Positions 17,341 through 25,350 are shown, counted from the first letter of the stretch. The stretch: DNA of 40,574 nucleotides from Alphaproteobacteria bacterium (GCA_022819985.1 JAJEGH010000041.1:1-40574); one strand, 5' to 3'. Made by a program: numbers and translations. Notes: generated by a model not told the origin, from the sequence alone.

Positions 17341-18957
17341 ATGCCCCGACCCGAAAAACCCAATTTCGTCCTGATCGTCACCGACCAGCACCGGGCCGAC
17401 CATCTGGGCTGCTACGGCAACGATATCGTGCGGACGCCGCATATCGATTCGATCGCGGCGCGCGGCCTGGCCTTCGACCGTTTCTATGTCGCCAGCCCGA
17501 TCTGCATGCCCAACCGGGCGACCGTCATGACCGGCAAAATGCCGAGCGCCCACGGCGTGCCGACCAACGGCCTGCCCCTGCCGCTCGAAGCGGTCACCTT
17601 CGTCGACCTGCTGCGCGCCGAGGGCTACCGGACCGCCCTGGTCGGCAAGTGCCATCTCCAGAACATGACGCCCACCCCGGTCGAGGACTGGAACTATCCG
17701 GCCCCGCCGCCCGGCCGCCGCCCGCCGCCGGAATTCGCCGAAGCCTACAGGCGCGCGGTCGACGGCCCCGGTTACGAGGTCGAGCGGAGCGAACTCTTCA
17801 TCGCCGACCCGGACCGCGTTGTGGAGACGCCCTATTACGGCTTCGACGAGGTCCGCCTGGTCACCCGCCACGGCGACGACACCCAGGGCCATTACACCCG
17901 CTGGCTGCTCCGGCGGACCAACGACCCGGATTCGCTGCGCGGGCCGGAGAACGCGCTCGACCGCGGCGACATTATCGCGCCCCAGGCCTGGCGCACCCGG
18001 ATGCCGGAGGAACTCTATTCCACCAGCTATATCCGCGAGACGGCGATCGGGATGCTCGACTCCTTCGCCGAAACGCCGGACCGACCCTTCTTCATGCAGT
18101 TTTCCTTTCCGGACCCGCACCATCCGTTCGTGCCGCCGGGCCGCTACTGGGGCATGTACGATCCGAACGACATTCCCGTCCCGGCCTCTCTCGGCGCCGA
18201 GCATGTCGATCCGTCGAACCTGTGGCGCCGGTTCCACCGGGACCTGGAGGACGGCGTCGCCAGGCGCGAGCATGTCCATCCCTACGCCTGCTCGGCGCGC
18301 GAGGCCCGGGAATCGATCGCTCTGACCTACGGCATGATCTCGATGATCGACGACGCGGTCGGCGCCCTGCTGGCCCGGCTCGACGAACTCGGCCTGGCCG
18401 ACAACACCGTGCTGATCTTCACCACCGACCATGGCGACCTGATGGGCGACCACGGGCTGATGCTGAAGCACGGCTTCCACTATGAGGGCCTGATCCGGGT
18501 GCCCTTCATCTGGGCCGAGCCGGACGGCGGCGTGGCAGGCGGGACCGGGGGACGGAGCGACCTGCTGTCGGGCTCGATCGACATCGGCGCGACGGTGCTC
18601 GGCCGGGTCGGCCTGGCGCCGCCCAACGGCAACCGGGGCTTCGACCTGATGGCGGCGGCGCGGGCCGGCGCGCCGGTGCGCGACGCCCTCCTGGTCGAGG
18701 AGGAGGACCTGCCTGTCAACTCGAACGTCGAGCGTTACATGCGCCTGCGCACCCTGGTCACCGGGCGCTGGCGGCTGACCTTCTGGGACGGCGACCCGCT
18801 CGGCGAACTGTTCGACCGCGAGGAAGACCCGCTGGAATTGCGCAACCTGTGGAACGACCCGGCGGCGCAGGGCGTCAAGGCCGACCTGCTCGAACGGATG
18901 CTGCGCGAAACCCTCCATCACCAGGACATGGGCCCGAAGGCGCAATGGTGCGCCTAA
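17341..18957 (+). CDS. Type I sulfatase / phosphonate monoester hydrolase family
   Basis: A 538-residue alkaline-phosphatase-superfamily hydrolase. The metal-binding start is PNFVLIVTDQHRADHLGCYG. The formylglycine signature is SPICMPNRATVMTG, where Cys55 in C-M-P-N-R would be oxidised by a formylglycine-generating enzyme not present here. Other landmarks are TALVGKCHLQ, FPDPHHPFVPPGRYW, and the second metal site FTTDHGDLMGDHGLMLKHGFHYEG. There is no signal peptide, so it is probably cytoplasmic, like the phosphonate monoester hydrolase-like sulfatases. GGAGGAG upstream fixes the start at 17341. Substrate (sulfate ester or phosphonate ester) is unresolved. Confidence 0.92.
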   Translation: MPRPEKPNFVLIVTDQHRADHLGCYGNDIVRTPHIDSIAARGLAFDRFYVASPICMPNRATVMTGKMPSAHGVPTNGLPLPLEAVTFVDLLRAEGYRTALVGKCHLQNMTPTPVEDWNYPAPPPGRRPPPEFAEAYRRAVDGPGYEVERSELFIADPDRVVETPYYGFDEVRLVTRHGDDTQGHYTRWLLRRTNDPDSLRGPENALDRGDIIAPQAWRTRMPEELYSTSYIRETAIGMLDSFAETPDRPFFMQFSFPDPHHPFVPPGRYWGMYDPNDIPVPASLGAEHVDPSNLWRRFHRDLEDGVARREHVHPYACSAREARESIALTYGMISMIDDAVGALLARLDELGLADNTVLIFTTDHGDLMGDHGLMLKHGFHYEGLIRVPFIWAEPDGGVAGGTGGRSDLLSGSIDIGATVLGRVGLAPPNGNRGFDLMAAARAGAPVRDALLVEEEDLPVNSNVERYMRLRTLVTGRWRLTFWDGDPLGELFDREEDPLELRNLWNDPAAQGVKADLLERMLRETLHHQDMGPKAQWCA

Positions 18958-18962
18958 GGGCG

Positions 18963-19015
18963 GCGGCCGCAGGTCTGCGCTCTCTTTTTTTGAGCGGCCG
19001 CTCCAGTATTTTTTC
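18963..19015 (+). terminator. Possible terminator of the sulfatase gene
   Basis: Two copies of the self-complementary octamer GCGGCCGC (18963-18970 and 18994-19001) can pair across a 23-nt loop. A T-rich tract (TATTTTTTCT, 19006-19015) follows a few bases later. The position directly after the sulfatase stop fits termination, but the loop is long and carries its own T run. Confidence 0.3.
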
Positions 19016-19073
19016 TCCGCAAATGCCGCTTTTTCCGCAGTTTTCCACCGTTTTTCGGCCCACACGCCAAATT

Positions 19074-19091
19074 AGACAGACCGGTCTGTCT
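19074..19091. promoter_or_regulatory. Perfect 18-bp palindrome resembling a TetR-family operator
   Basis: AGACAGACCGGTCTGTCT is its own reverse complement across all 18 bases. The core ACAGACCGGTCTGT is of the kind bound by many TetR/AcrR repressors. No tetR gene, and no gene start, is adjacent: it lies between convergent gene ends. Confidence 0.6.
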
Positions 19092-19241
19092 TTTGATATT
19101 TTTTTCACCCGGCGGCGCCCGAACCCCGCGGAATCGCTGGAAAACGCGCTCCGGGGTGGTCGCAAAAACGATTCGAGAAGGAATGTTTCCATACTCCTGC
19201 TTCGGGCAGCGGGCAGCGCCCCGAACCCCCGCTCCCTTTAC

Positions 19242-19412
19242 CGTCATTCCGACCGGAGCCCCGGCCCGCAGGGCCGGGGCGTAGTGGAGGAATCCGGCAG
19301 GCGCTCCCCCCGGAAAACAGTGGCGACGCCACAGGACAGTGCCTGGGGCCGGCCTCCGTCGCCGGCCGGATTTCTCCGCTACGCGGCGGACGCCGCTTCG
19401 GTCGAAATGACG
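19242..19412. repeat. Long imperfect inverted repeat (intergenic palindromic element)
   Basis: The left arm begins CGTCATTCCGACCGGAG and the right arm, read in reverse complement, begins CGTCATTTCGACCGAAG. Further in, CGTAGTGGAGGAATCCGGC on the left matches CGTAGCGGAGAAATCCGGC on the right. The 171-bp unit would fold into a long cruciform or RNA hairpin. A partial extra end copy (CTTCGGTCGGAATAACG) follows from 19428. Elements with this CGTCATTCCGACCGAAG end are common between alphaproteobacterial genes. Confidence 0.7.
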
Positions 19413-19554
19413 GGTAGGGGGTTGCACTTCGGTCGGAATAACGGCGAGGAGGGTGTGCCCGGCTGGGATGGCGGGTCCTTCTCAAAGAACGGAACGACGG
19501 GAAGAGGGCGATCCGGCCGACCGCGGCGGGCGCACTTTGGGTAGTGATAGAGAA

Positions 19555-19583
19555 CGTATATAGCACAACTTTCGCGATGTCAA
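19555..19583 (-). promoter_or_regulatory. Consensus-like sigma-70 promoter with no gene behind it
   Basis: The reverse strand has TTGACA (19578-19583), a 17-base spacer and TATACG (19555-19560). A perfect 10-bp palindrome GATAATTATC (19585-19594) lies immediately upstream of the -35. Transcription would run left into the gene-free gap, across the inverted repeat. Confidence 0.45.
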
Positions 19584-19773
19584 GGATAATTATCGAAAAA
19601 GAGGAAATATTTTTGAGACCCGGTTTGCCGGATCCCGCCGCAATCGGAATCCGGGCCGGGCTTTCGCTCCTTGGCAGAGGAATGGCGGCGAAGGGGAGCT
19701 ATAGCGGCCGACCGGGGGCCGGCCCGGTTGAGGCCGGCAACCAGAGGGCGAAGCCCGGCACGGTACACGGGCA

Positions 19774-22700
19774 CTACCGCGCCCGCGTCTCCTCGATCTG
19801 GCGCAGGATGGCGCTGCACAGAGGGCTGCGGCGGTCCATGTAGCCTTCGAGCACGGTGAAGTGGTTGAGGCCGGGCAGGTCGAGATAGGTTCCTGGCAGG
19901 CCGGCGCGGGTCCAGGCGGCGAGGAAATCCTGGGACTGGCGGTGGAACTCGGCCGATTCGTCGCCGCCGAGCGTGACGATGAGCGGCCCGGCCGCCGCCG
20001 GAACGTGCAGGATCGGGCTGTTGCGTTCGATCTCCGCGGCGTCCAGCTTCAGCTTCGGCTGCAGCCAGCTGTGTTCGAAGGGCGCGAGGTCGAACAGGCC
20101 GGAGACGGCGCAGCCGCTCTTCACGACATCCGGCGGCAGGCCCCAGGCGCCGGCCCAGTCGGTCGCCATCAGCATGGCGGTGAGATGCCCGCCGGCGGAA
20201 TGGCCGGAGACCGAGATCCGCGCCGGATCGCAGTTGTGCCGCCGGGCGTTTTCGTGGAGCCATTTCACCGCGGCCCGGTTCTGGCGCACGATCTCGGTCA
20301 TCGTCACATTCGGGCACAGGTCGTAGTTCAGCACGGCGACGGCGACGCCGGCTTCGACCAGCCCTTCGGCGACGAAGCTGAATTCCTTGCTGCTCAGCGA
20401 ATGCCAGTAGCCGCCGTGGATGAACAGGTGAACCGGCGCGTCCGGCGCCCGGGCCGGGTAGAGGTCGAGATGCTCGGCCGCCGTCGGGCCGTAGGGGATG
20501 TCGAGCTCGGGCTTCAGCTTGCGCCGCACCCGTTCGCTGTTCGACAGGAAGAAATCGACATAGACGCCGAAATCCTCGACCGAGGCCTCGACATCGTATT
20601 GCGTGTCGATCTCCGCCTGCGTCCGGAAATTCCGGTACAGGAAGCCGTTCGCTGCGGCCGCCGCAGCCGCGACCGGAGCCGCGCGGCGGGCTGCGGTTGC
20701 GGCCGCCGGTCCGGCCGGTTTCGATGCGGGTATCGGCGCGGGTTTCGGCGCCGGGGCGGCCGGCTTCGGCGCCGGTGCGGCGGCGGCTTCCGGCGCAGCG
20801 CCGCCCTGGGTCAGCCGGCGTCTGCCTTCCGCCGGAATGCCGCGCGCCCGGCCGCGCCGCGCCAGCCGGTCGTCGAGCGCCAGTTCGACCACCGCCGCGC
20901 CGCTGCCCCAGACCGGCCCGTAGGCGTGGACATAGGCGCCGCGCCATTGCGGACCCAGGCCGCCGAGCAGCCATTCCAGATGCTTCATGCCCATGTCGGC
21001 GCGCGCATTGGCGGCGTAATCGGGCAGCAGGGTGCGCAACTGCGAGGCGTCGCCGGCGATCAGCGCGTCGAGCAGGCGGCGGTTCCAGTGGTCGTCGGCG
21101 TCGCCGGCGAAGCTGTCCTCGGCCGGGTCGATCTCGCGCCGGTGGACCGCGCCGGACAGGCCGCCGACGCCGATCAGCGCCACCCGCTTGCCCTGTTCCG
21201 CCGCGCACTGCACGGCAAGGGCCGCCAGCCGGCCGGTCAGCGCGCCGTCGTGATAGAGATTGTTCGAGGCCAGGACGAGCGGCCGGCGCGACTCCGGGTT
21301 GAGCAGGTTCGCCGCGACGATGGTGCCGGTGTCGATCGGGAAGCGGTCGTAGTTGACCGGCTTCGAGCGCACCCCGACATCGCCGGACCGGTCGATGCAG
21401 GCCAGTGCGAGTTCGGCGTCGATATCGAAATCGTAGGCGAGATCGCCGAAGGCGTGCCAGTTCTCGTCGACATGGATGCCGCGCACCCGCGGCCTGGTCT
21501 GCCAGAGCTGGTCGAGCACCGCGATCCACTGGGTCGAATAGACCAAGAGGACGTCCGGCCGCGCCTTCTCCAGCGCGCGGGCCGCGGCTTCGTATCCCTC
21601 GAACAGCGCCTTCCAGCCCGGCGCGTCGGGCCGCAGCAGCGGCAGGGGCGTACCGGGCACCAGGAAGGCGGCGACGACGGCGTTGCCGTCGCGGGCGCGG
21701 CGCCGGCGCCCGAGCCGCCCGATCAGGTCGGCCAGCGCGGTCGCCTCGAACAGTTCGCGCCAGGCCGAGCGGGCGTCGCGGGACCGGCGCAGCACGTCGA
21801 CCGCGCCGATCACGCCGCGCGGCAGCACCAGGATCACGAGAACCGAAGCCAGCCCGAGCACGAGCAGCGGCTGGTCGAGCCAGCCGGAGAGCAGCCGGTC
21901 GATGACGACGAAGATGAGCGCGCCGACGATCGGGCCGGACAGGCTGCCCATGCCGCCGGCGACCGCGACGAAGACGAAATAGGCCGACCAGAAGACGGTG
22001 AAGGCCGACGGCGGCGTGAGCGACACCGCCTCGACGAAAAAGAGGCTGGCGGCGAGTCCGGTGAGCGCTCCGGACAGGACGAAGGCGAGCAGCTTGACCT
22101 TGGCGACGTCGACGCCGACGGTCCCCGCCGCCTCCGCATCGTCGCGCACGGCGGTGAGCGCCAGGCCGATCCGGCTGTTGAGCAGCGAGCGGATGATCCA
22201 GGTGGCGAAGACCAGCAGGATCAGGCCGACATAGTACATCTCCTCGAGCGAGACGGAGGACGGGATGCGCATGCCGCCGCCGGCGCCGACCAGCTTCCAC
22301 TCGTTGAACACGGTGCCGACCGCCGCCGCGATCAGCCAGGTCGCCACGGCGAAATAGGCGCCTTCCAGGGTGAGCAGCGGCATCGCGCCGAGAAAGATGA
22401 TCAGCAGGATCATCACCCGGCGGACATACGGATCGCCGAACACGTCCCACCACGGATCGAAGTAGACGAGGATCTCGTAGCCGATCCAGGCCGCGACGGC
22501 GACGGCGACCGGTTTCAGCACCGCCGGGCCGATCAGGCTGGAGCGGACGGGAATCGCCAGCAGGAAGGCGAAGGCGGCGGAGACCAGGCCGGCGATCGGC
22601 ATGGCGACCCAGACATGGACGCCGCCGTAATAGACCAGGATCGCCATGGTGAAGCCGGCAATGCCGACATAGACCTGGTTGCCGAAGGAGAGCAGCCCGC

Positions 22701-22887
22701 AATAGCCGGCCAGCAGGTTCCAGGCGTGGCCGAACACGGCGAACACGAACAGGGTCAGCAGAAGCTGCGTGACATAGCTGTTCGGGCCGAGCGCCGGCGG
22801 CAGCAGGACCAGCACGACAAGGCCGGCCGCGACCAGGGCGCGGGCGCGCCAGCCGGTGAGCCATCGGTCGAGGAAGCCGCCGAGCAT
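19774..22887 (-). CDS. Fusion: LivM-type ABC permease + AmnA-like dioxygenase alpha domain + arylformamidase-like alpha/beta hydrolase
   Basis: One uninterrupted frame of 1037 residues with three modules. Residues 1-385 are a complete LivM-type permease with many hydrophobic helices, the EAA-like loop ALTAVRDDAEAAGTVGVDVAKVK and the usual end LVLPRGVIG. Residues 402-672 (21684-20872) are homologous end to end to the AmnA-like protein encoded six genes upstream in the operon; they lack metal ligands (PGTP for PHP, STQW for SPHW). Residues 673-748 form a flexible Ala/Pro/Lys linker (PAPKP repeats). Residues 749-1037 are an alpha/beta hydrolase of the kynurenine-formamidase-like group: oxyanion HGGYWHS, nucleophile Ser897 in GHSAGG, probable Asp976 and His1009 in NHF. 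No ATG or GTG start lies at the first junction. GGGAGG precedes the ATG, 19 bases after livH. The attached domains should face the cytoplasm. Confidence 0.88.
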   Translation of the reverse strand: MLGGFLDRWLTGWRARALVAAGLVVLVLLPPALGPNSYVTQLLLTLFVFAVFGHAWNLLAGYCGLLSFGNQVYVGIAGFTMAILVYYGGVHVWVAMPIAGLVSAAFAFLLAIPVRSSLIGPAVLKPVAVAVAAWIGYEILVYFDPWWDVFGDPYVRRVMILLIIFLGAMPLLTLEGAYFAVATWLIAAAVGTVFNEWKLVGAGGGMRIPSSVSLEEMYYVGLILLVFATWIIRSLLNSRIGLALTAVRDDAEAAGTVGVDVAKVKLLAFVLSGALTGLAASLFFVEAVSLTPPSAFTVFWSAYFVFVAVAGGMGSLSGPIVGALIFVVIDRLLSGWLDQPLLVLGLASVLVILVLPRGVIGAVDVLRRSRDARSAWRELFEATALADLIGRLGRRRRARDGNAVVAAFLVPGTPLPLLRPDAPGWKALFEGYEAAARALEKARPDVLLVYSTQWIAVLDQLWQTRPRVRGIHVDENWHAFGDLAYDFDIDAELALACIDRSGDVGVRSKPVNYDRFPIDTGTIVAANLLNPESRRPLVLASNNLYHDGALTGRLAALAVQCAAEQGKRVALIGVGGLSGAVHRREIDPAEDSFAGDADDHWNRRLLDALIAGDASQLRTLLPDYAANARADMGMKHLEWLLGGLGPQWRGAYVHAYGPVWGSGAAVVELALDDRLARRGRARGIPAEGRRRLTQGGAAPEAAAAPAPKPAAPAPKPAPIPASKPAGPAAATAARRAAPVAAAAAAANGFLYRNFRTQAEIDTQYDVEASVEDFGVYVDFFLSNSERVRRKLKPELDIPYGPTAAEHLDLYPARAPDAPVHLFIHGGYWHSLSSKEFSFVAEGLVEAGVAVAVLNYDLCPNVTMTEIVRQNRAAVKWLHENARRHNCDPARISVSGHSAGGHLTAMLMATDWAGAWGLPPDVVKSGCAVSGLFDLAPFEHSWLQPKLKLDAAEIERNSPILHVPAAAGPLIVTLGGDESAEFHRQSQDFLAAWTRAGLPGTYLDLPGLNHFTVLEGYMDRRSPLCSAILRQIEETRAR

Positions 22888-22906
22888 CGCCCCTGCCTCC
22901 CGCCGC

Positions 22907-23830
22907 CTAGCGCCGCCGGGCGAACAGGCCCTGGGGCCGGACCGCCAGGACGAACAGGATCAGGATGTAGCCGGCGACGAGCTGGGCCGACGGGCCGAAA
23001 TAGGTGCCCGCCAGGACCTGGGTGATGCCGAGCAGGATGCCGCCGACCAGGCTGCCAACGATCGAACCGAGCCCGCCGACGATCACGACGCCGAAGGCGA
23101 CCAGCAGGAAGACCGGCCCGTCGAACGGCTGGAAGGTGCGCGACATGCCGACCATCACCCCGGCGACGCCGGCAATCGCGATGGCGATGCCGCTGGCCAG
23201 CGCGTTGATCTTCGGCGTCGCGATGCCCATGAGCGGCGCGATCTCGGCATCGTCGGCCGAAGCGCGGATCGCCCGGCCGGCATGGGTCCGCTTCAGGAAC
23301 AGGTGCAGCGCAATCAGGATCGCCACCGCAATGACGAAGAAGATCAGCCGCAGGGTCGACAGGTTCAGATCCTCGGTCAGCCGCACCGCGGAATAGGAGA
23401 GCGCATTGCGGATGATCCGCGCGTCCGACGCGAAGCCGCCGAGCAGGGCGTGGGCGATGACGATGGACAGGCCAAAGGTGACCAGGATCGGCGACATCAA
23501 GCCGAAGCCGGCGGACATGCCCTTCCGCTCCATCGACTGGACGGAGATCGCGTTGAGCAGGAAGCGCTGCAGCGCGTAGCCGACGCCGAACATCACCGGG
23601 ATCACCAGCGCCAGCGTGATGAAGGGCGAGATCGGCACGAACTGGAGCACCAGCACGGCCAGATAGGCGGCGAGCACCAGCATGTCGCCGTGGGCGAGGT
23701 TGACCATGCGCATGACGCCGAAGGTGAGCGCCAGGCCGATGGCGATGATCGCATAGTAGCCGCCGAGCATGACGCCGGAGAGCAGCCCGTTGGCGATGTC
23801 GACGAGGGTCCAGTACAGGTCTTCGTTCAT
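22907..23830 (-). CDS. livH: Branched-chain-amino-acid-type ABC permease LivH
   Basis: A 307-residue hydrophobic inner-membrane protein of the LivH family. It starts NGLLSGVMLGGYYAIIAIGLALTFGVMRMVNLAHGD, the hallmark of this permease, and has the cytoplasmic coupling loop GRAIRASADDAEIAPLMGI before the final helices and the ending RPQGLF. Its ATG (23828-23830) overlaps the livF stop as ATGA, so translation is coupled. It would pair with the LivM part of the fusion protein to make the membrane channel. HAAT-family systems of this kind also import urea, amides and aromatic acids, so an amino acid substrate is not implied. Confidence 0.93.
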   Translation of the reverse strand: MNEDLYWTLVDIANGLLSGVMLGGYYAIIAIGLALTFGVMRMVNLAHGDMLVLAAYLAVLVLQFVPISPFITLALVIPVMFGVGYALQRFLLNAISVQSMERKGMSAGFGLMSPILVTFGLSIVIAHALLGGFASDARIIRNALSYSAVRLTEDLNLSTLRLIFFVIAVAILIALHLFLKRTHAGRAIRASADDAEIAPLMGIATPKINALASGIAIAIAGVAGVMVGMSRTFQPFDGPVFLLVAFGVVIVGGLGSIVGSLVGGILLGITQVLAGTYFGPSAQLVAGYILILFVLAVRPQGLFARRR

Positions 23831-24606
23831 CCGCCCTGCCCCGCCGCTTTCCCCGCCGTTTCGAGGCCGAAATAGGCGGCCGAGACCCGGTCGCGGCCCA
23901 GTTCGTCGGGATCGCCCTCCAGCACCACCCGCCCTTCCAGCAGCACGGACACCGCGCCGGCGACCCGCATCGCCCGCTCGGTATCCTGCTCGATGACGAT
24001 GCAGGTGACGCCGCGTTCGTTGATCGCTGCGATACGCTCGTAGATCTGGTCGACCACGATGGGCGCCAGGCCGAGGGACAGCTCGTCGAGCAGGATCAGC
24101 TCCGGCGACGACATGAGCGCCCGGCCGATCGCAACCATCTGCTGCTCGCCGCCGGACATCTGGGACACCGCCTGCTGGCGCCGGTCTGCAAGCCGCGGGA
24201 ACAGGCTGTAGACATCCTCCAGGGTCTCGCCCAGCGCGCCCCGGCAGCGCGGCAGGAAGGCGCCGCACACCAGGTTCTCCTCGACCGACATGCTGGCGAA
24301 CAGGCGCCGGCCCTCCGGCACCATGGTGACGCCGAGGCCGACGATCTCCTCGGTCGGCAGGGCGTCGATGCGCCGGCCCTTGAATTCGATGCTGCCGGCG
24401 GTGTGGGCCGCCCGGCCCCGGTTCATCATGCCGACGATGGCGCGCAACAGGGTCGACTTGCCCGCCCCGTTGGCGCCGACGATGGAGTGGACCGTCCCTT
24501 TCTCGACCGCGAACCCCACGCCGAAGAGCGCGCGGCTCTCGCCATAGTAGGCCGAGAGGCCCTTGACGGTCAGCAGGGCCGGATGCTCAGGCGCCGAGAT
24601 AGACAC
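23827..24606 (-). CDS. livF: ABC transporter ATPase LivF
   Basis: A 259-residue ATP-binding subunit of the HAAT family. Visible motifs are Walker A GANGAGKST, the Q-loop region GVTMVPEGRRLFASMSVEENL, the signature MSGGEQQMVAIGRAL, Walker B LILLDELSLGLAP, and a switch region IEQD in which Gln takes the usual His position, as is common in LivF. The gene overlaps the end of livG by 20 bases and the start of livH by ATGA. It energises transport together with LivG. Confidence 0.94.
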   Translation of the reverse strand: MSISAPEHPALLTVKGLSAYYGESRALFGVGFAVEKGTVHSIVGANGAGKSTLLRAIVGMMNRGRAAHTAGSIEFKGRRIDALPTEEIVGLGVTMVPEGRRLFASMSVEENLVCGAFLPRCRGALGETLEDVYSLFPRLADRRQQAVSQMSGGEQQMVAIGRALMSSPELILLDELSLGLAPIVVDQIYERIAAINERGVTCIVIEQDTERAMRVAGAVSVLLEGRVVLEGDPDELGRDRVSAAYFGLETAGKAAGQGG

Positions 24607-25303
24607 GGCGCACGTCCGGCGAGGCGATGACCTCCTCCGGCTTTCCCTGGGCGATGATGCGGCCCGAATCGAGGGCCAGCAGTCGGTCCGTCGCGGTCAG
24701 CATGGTCTTCATGACATGCTCGATCCACAGGACGGTGACGCCGCCGGCGCGGATGGCCGCGACCATATCGATGAATTCGCCGACCTCGTGGTCGGTGAGC
24801 CCGGCGGCCACCTCGTCGACCAGCAGCAGCTTCGGCCGCATGGCGAGCGCGCGGGCTAGTTCGTGGCGCTTGCGCATCAGCAGCGGCAGCCGGCCGGCCA
24901 GCGTGTTGCGCGCGGGCGCGAGATGGGTCTGCGCGAGGACCGTGTCGATCCATTCCTCGACTTCGTCCTCCGCCACGCCGCCGCCGAAGATCGCCGCGAC
25001 CTTGAGGTTGCCGGCGACGGTCATGTGGGTGAAGGGTTTGGGAATCTGGTAGGTCCGGGCGATGCCGGCGCGGGCGCGGTCCTGCGGCGCCCAGCGGGTG
25101 ATGTCTTTCCCGCCGAATTCGACATAGCCGGAATCCGGCCGGATATTGCCGGAGATCAGGCCGAACAGGGAGGTCTTGCCCGCGCCATTCGGCCCGATGA
25201 CGCCGAGTATTTCGCCCTCGTCTATCGAGAAGCTGACACGATCCGCAACGTGGATCGCGCCGAAAGCCTTGGACAGCCGCGTTGCAGAAAGAACCGTCGT
25301 CAT
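24587..25303 (-). CDS. livG: ABC transporter ATPase LivG, signature motif altered
   Basis: A 238-residue HAAT-family ATPase. It has Walker A GPNGAGKTS, the Q-loop segment ARTYQIPKPFTHMTVAGNL, Walker B LLLVDEVAAGL and switch His in IEHVM. The ABC signature is not LSxGQ: the position reads LPLLMRKRHELARALA. This variant (LxLxxRKRxELARALA with LDEV in place of LDEP) occurs in a subgroup of HAAT ATPases, so it is probably functional with LivF supplying the canonical signature. The gene is 22 residues shorter than LivF and overlaps its start. Confidence 0.92.
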   Translation of the reverse strand: MTTVLSATRLSKAFGAIHVADRVSFSIDEGEILGVIGPNGAGKTSLFGLISGNIRPDSGYVEFGGKDITRWAPQDRARAGIARTYQIPKPFTHMTVAGNLKVAAIFGGGVAEDEVEEWIDTVLAQTHLAPARNTLAGRLPLLMRKRHELARALAMRPKLLLVDEVAAGLTDHEVGEFIDMVAAIRAGGVTVLWIEHVMKTMLTATDRLLALDSGRIIAQGKPEEVIASPDVRRVYLGA

Positions 25304-25350
25304 CGCATCCCGGTTGCGCTGTCCGGCCGGTCCCGTCTTTCTGCGGTTTC

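Larger units (their letters stand above)
18958..19773. other. 816-bp gene-free gap between two convergent genes
   Basis: The sulfatase and the permease fusion both end at this gap, so no flanking gene needs a promoter here. Its base composition is patchy, with T-rich runs at 18980-19100 and an AT-rich stretch at 19543-19620 in otherwise high-GC DNA. No open frame has a recognisable protein. It contains a hairpin, a perfect 18-bp palindrome, a long imperfect inverted repeat and a strong-looking minus-strand promoter, listed separately. It looks like accumulated or decayed mobile and regulatory sequence. Confidence 0.7.

Noticed and set aside
19543..19553. Eleven-base match (TCTCTATCACT on the minus strand) to one side of the classical tetO operator next to the orphan promoter
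   Set aside because: Only half of the operator is present and the other half is missing, so it is most likely chance.
19105..19566. A 153-codon minus-strand frame directly behind the consensus-like promoter
   Set aside because: It runs through the inverted repeat, is Arg/Pro/Ser-rich, has no ribosome-binding site and matches no family; a non-coding transcript is more likely.
20644..20871. Repetitive DNA in the fusion gene that might be a tandem array or CRISPR-like
   Set aside because: It encodes the Ala/Pro/Lys linker in frame; units are irregular and without spacers. No CRISPR array is present in the window.
19861..23025. A 1054-codon open frame on the plus strand opposite the fusion gene
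   Set aside because: It is antisense to clear permease, dioxygenase and hydrolase domains, is full of Arg/Gly/Asp/Gln typical of high-GC shadow frames, and shows no family motif.
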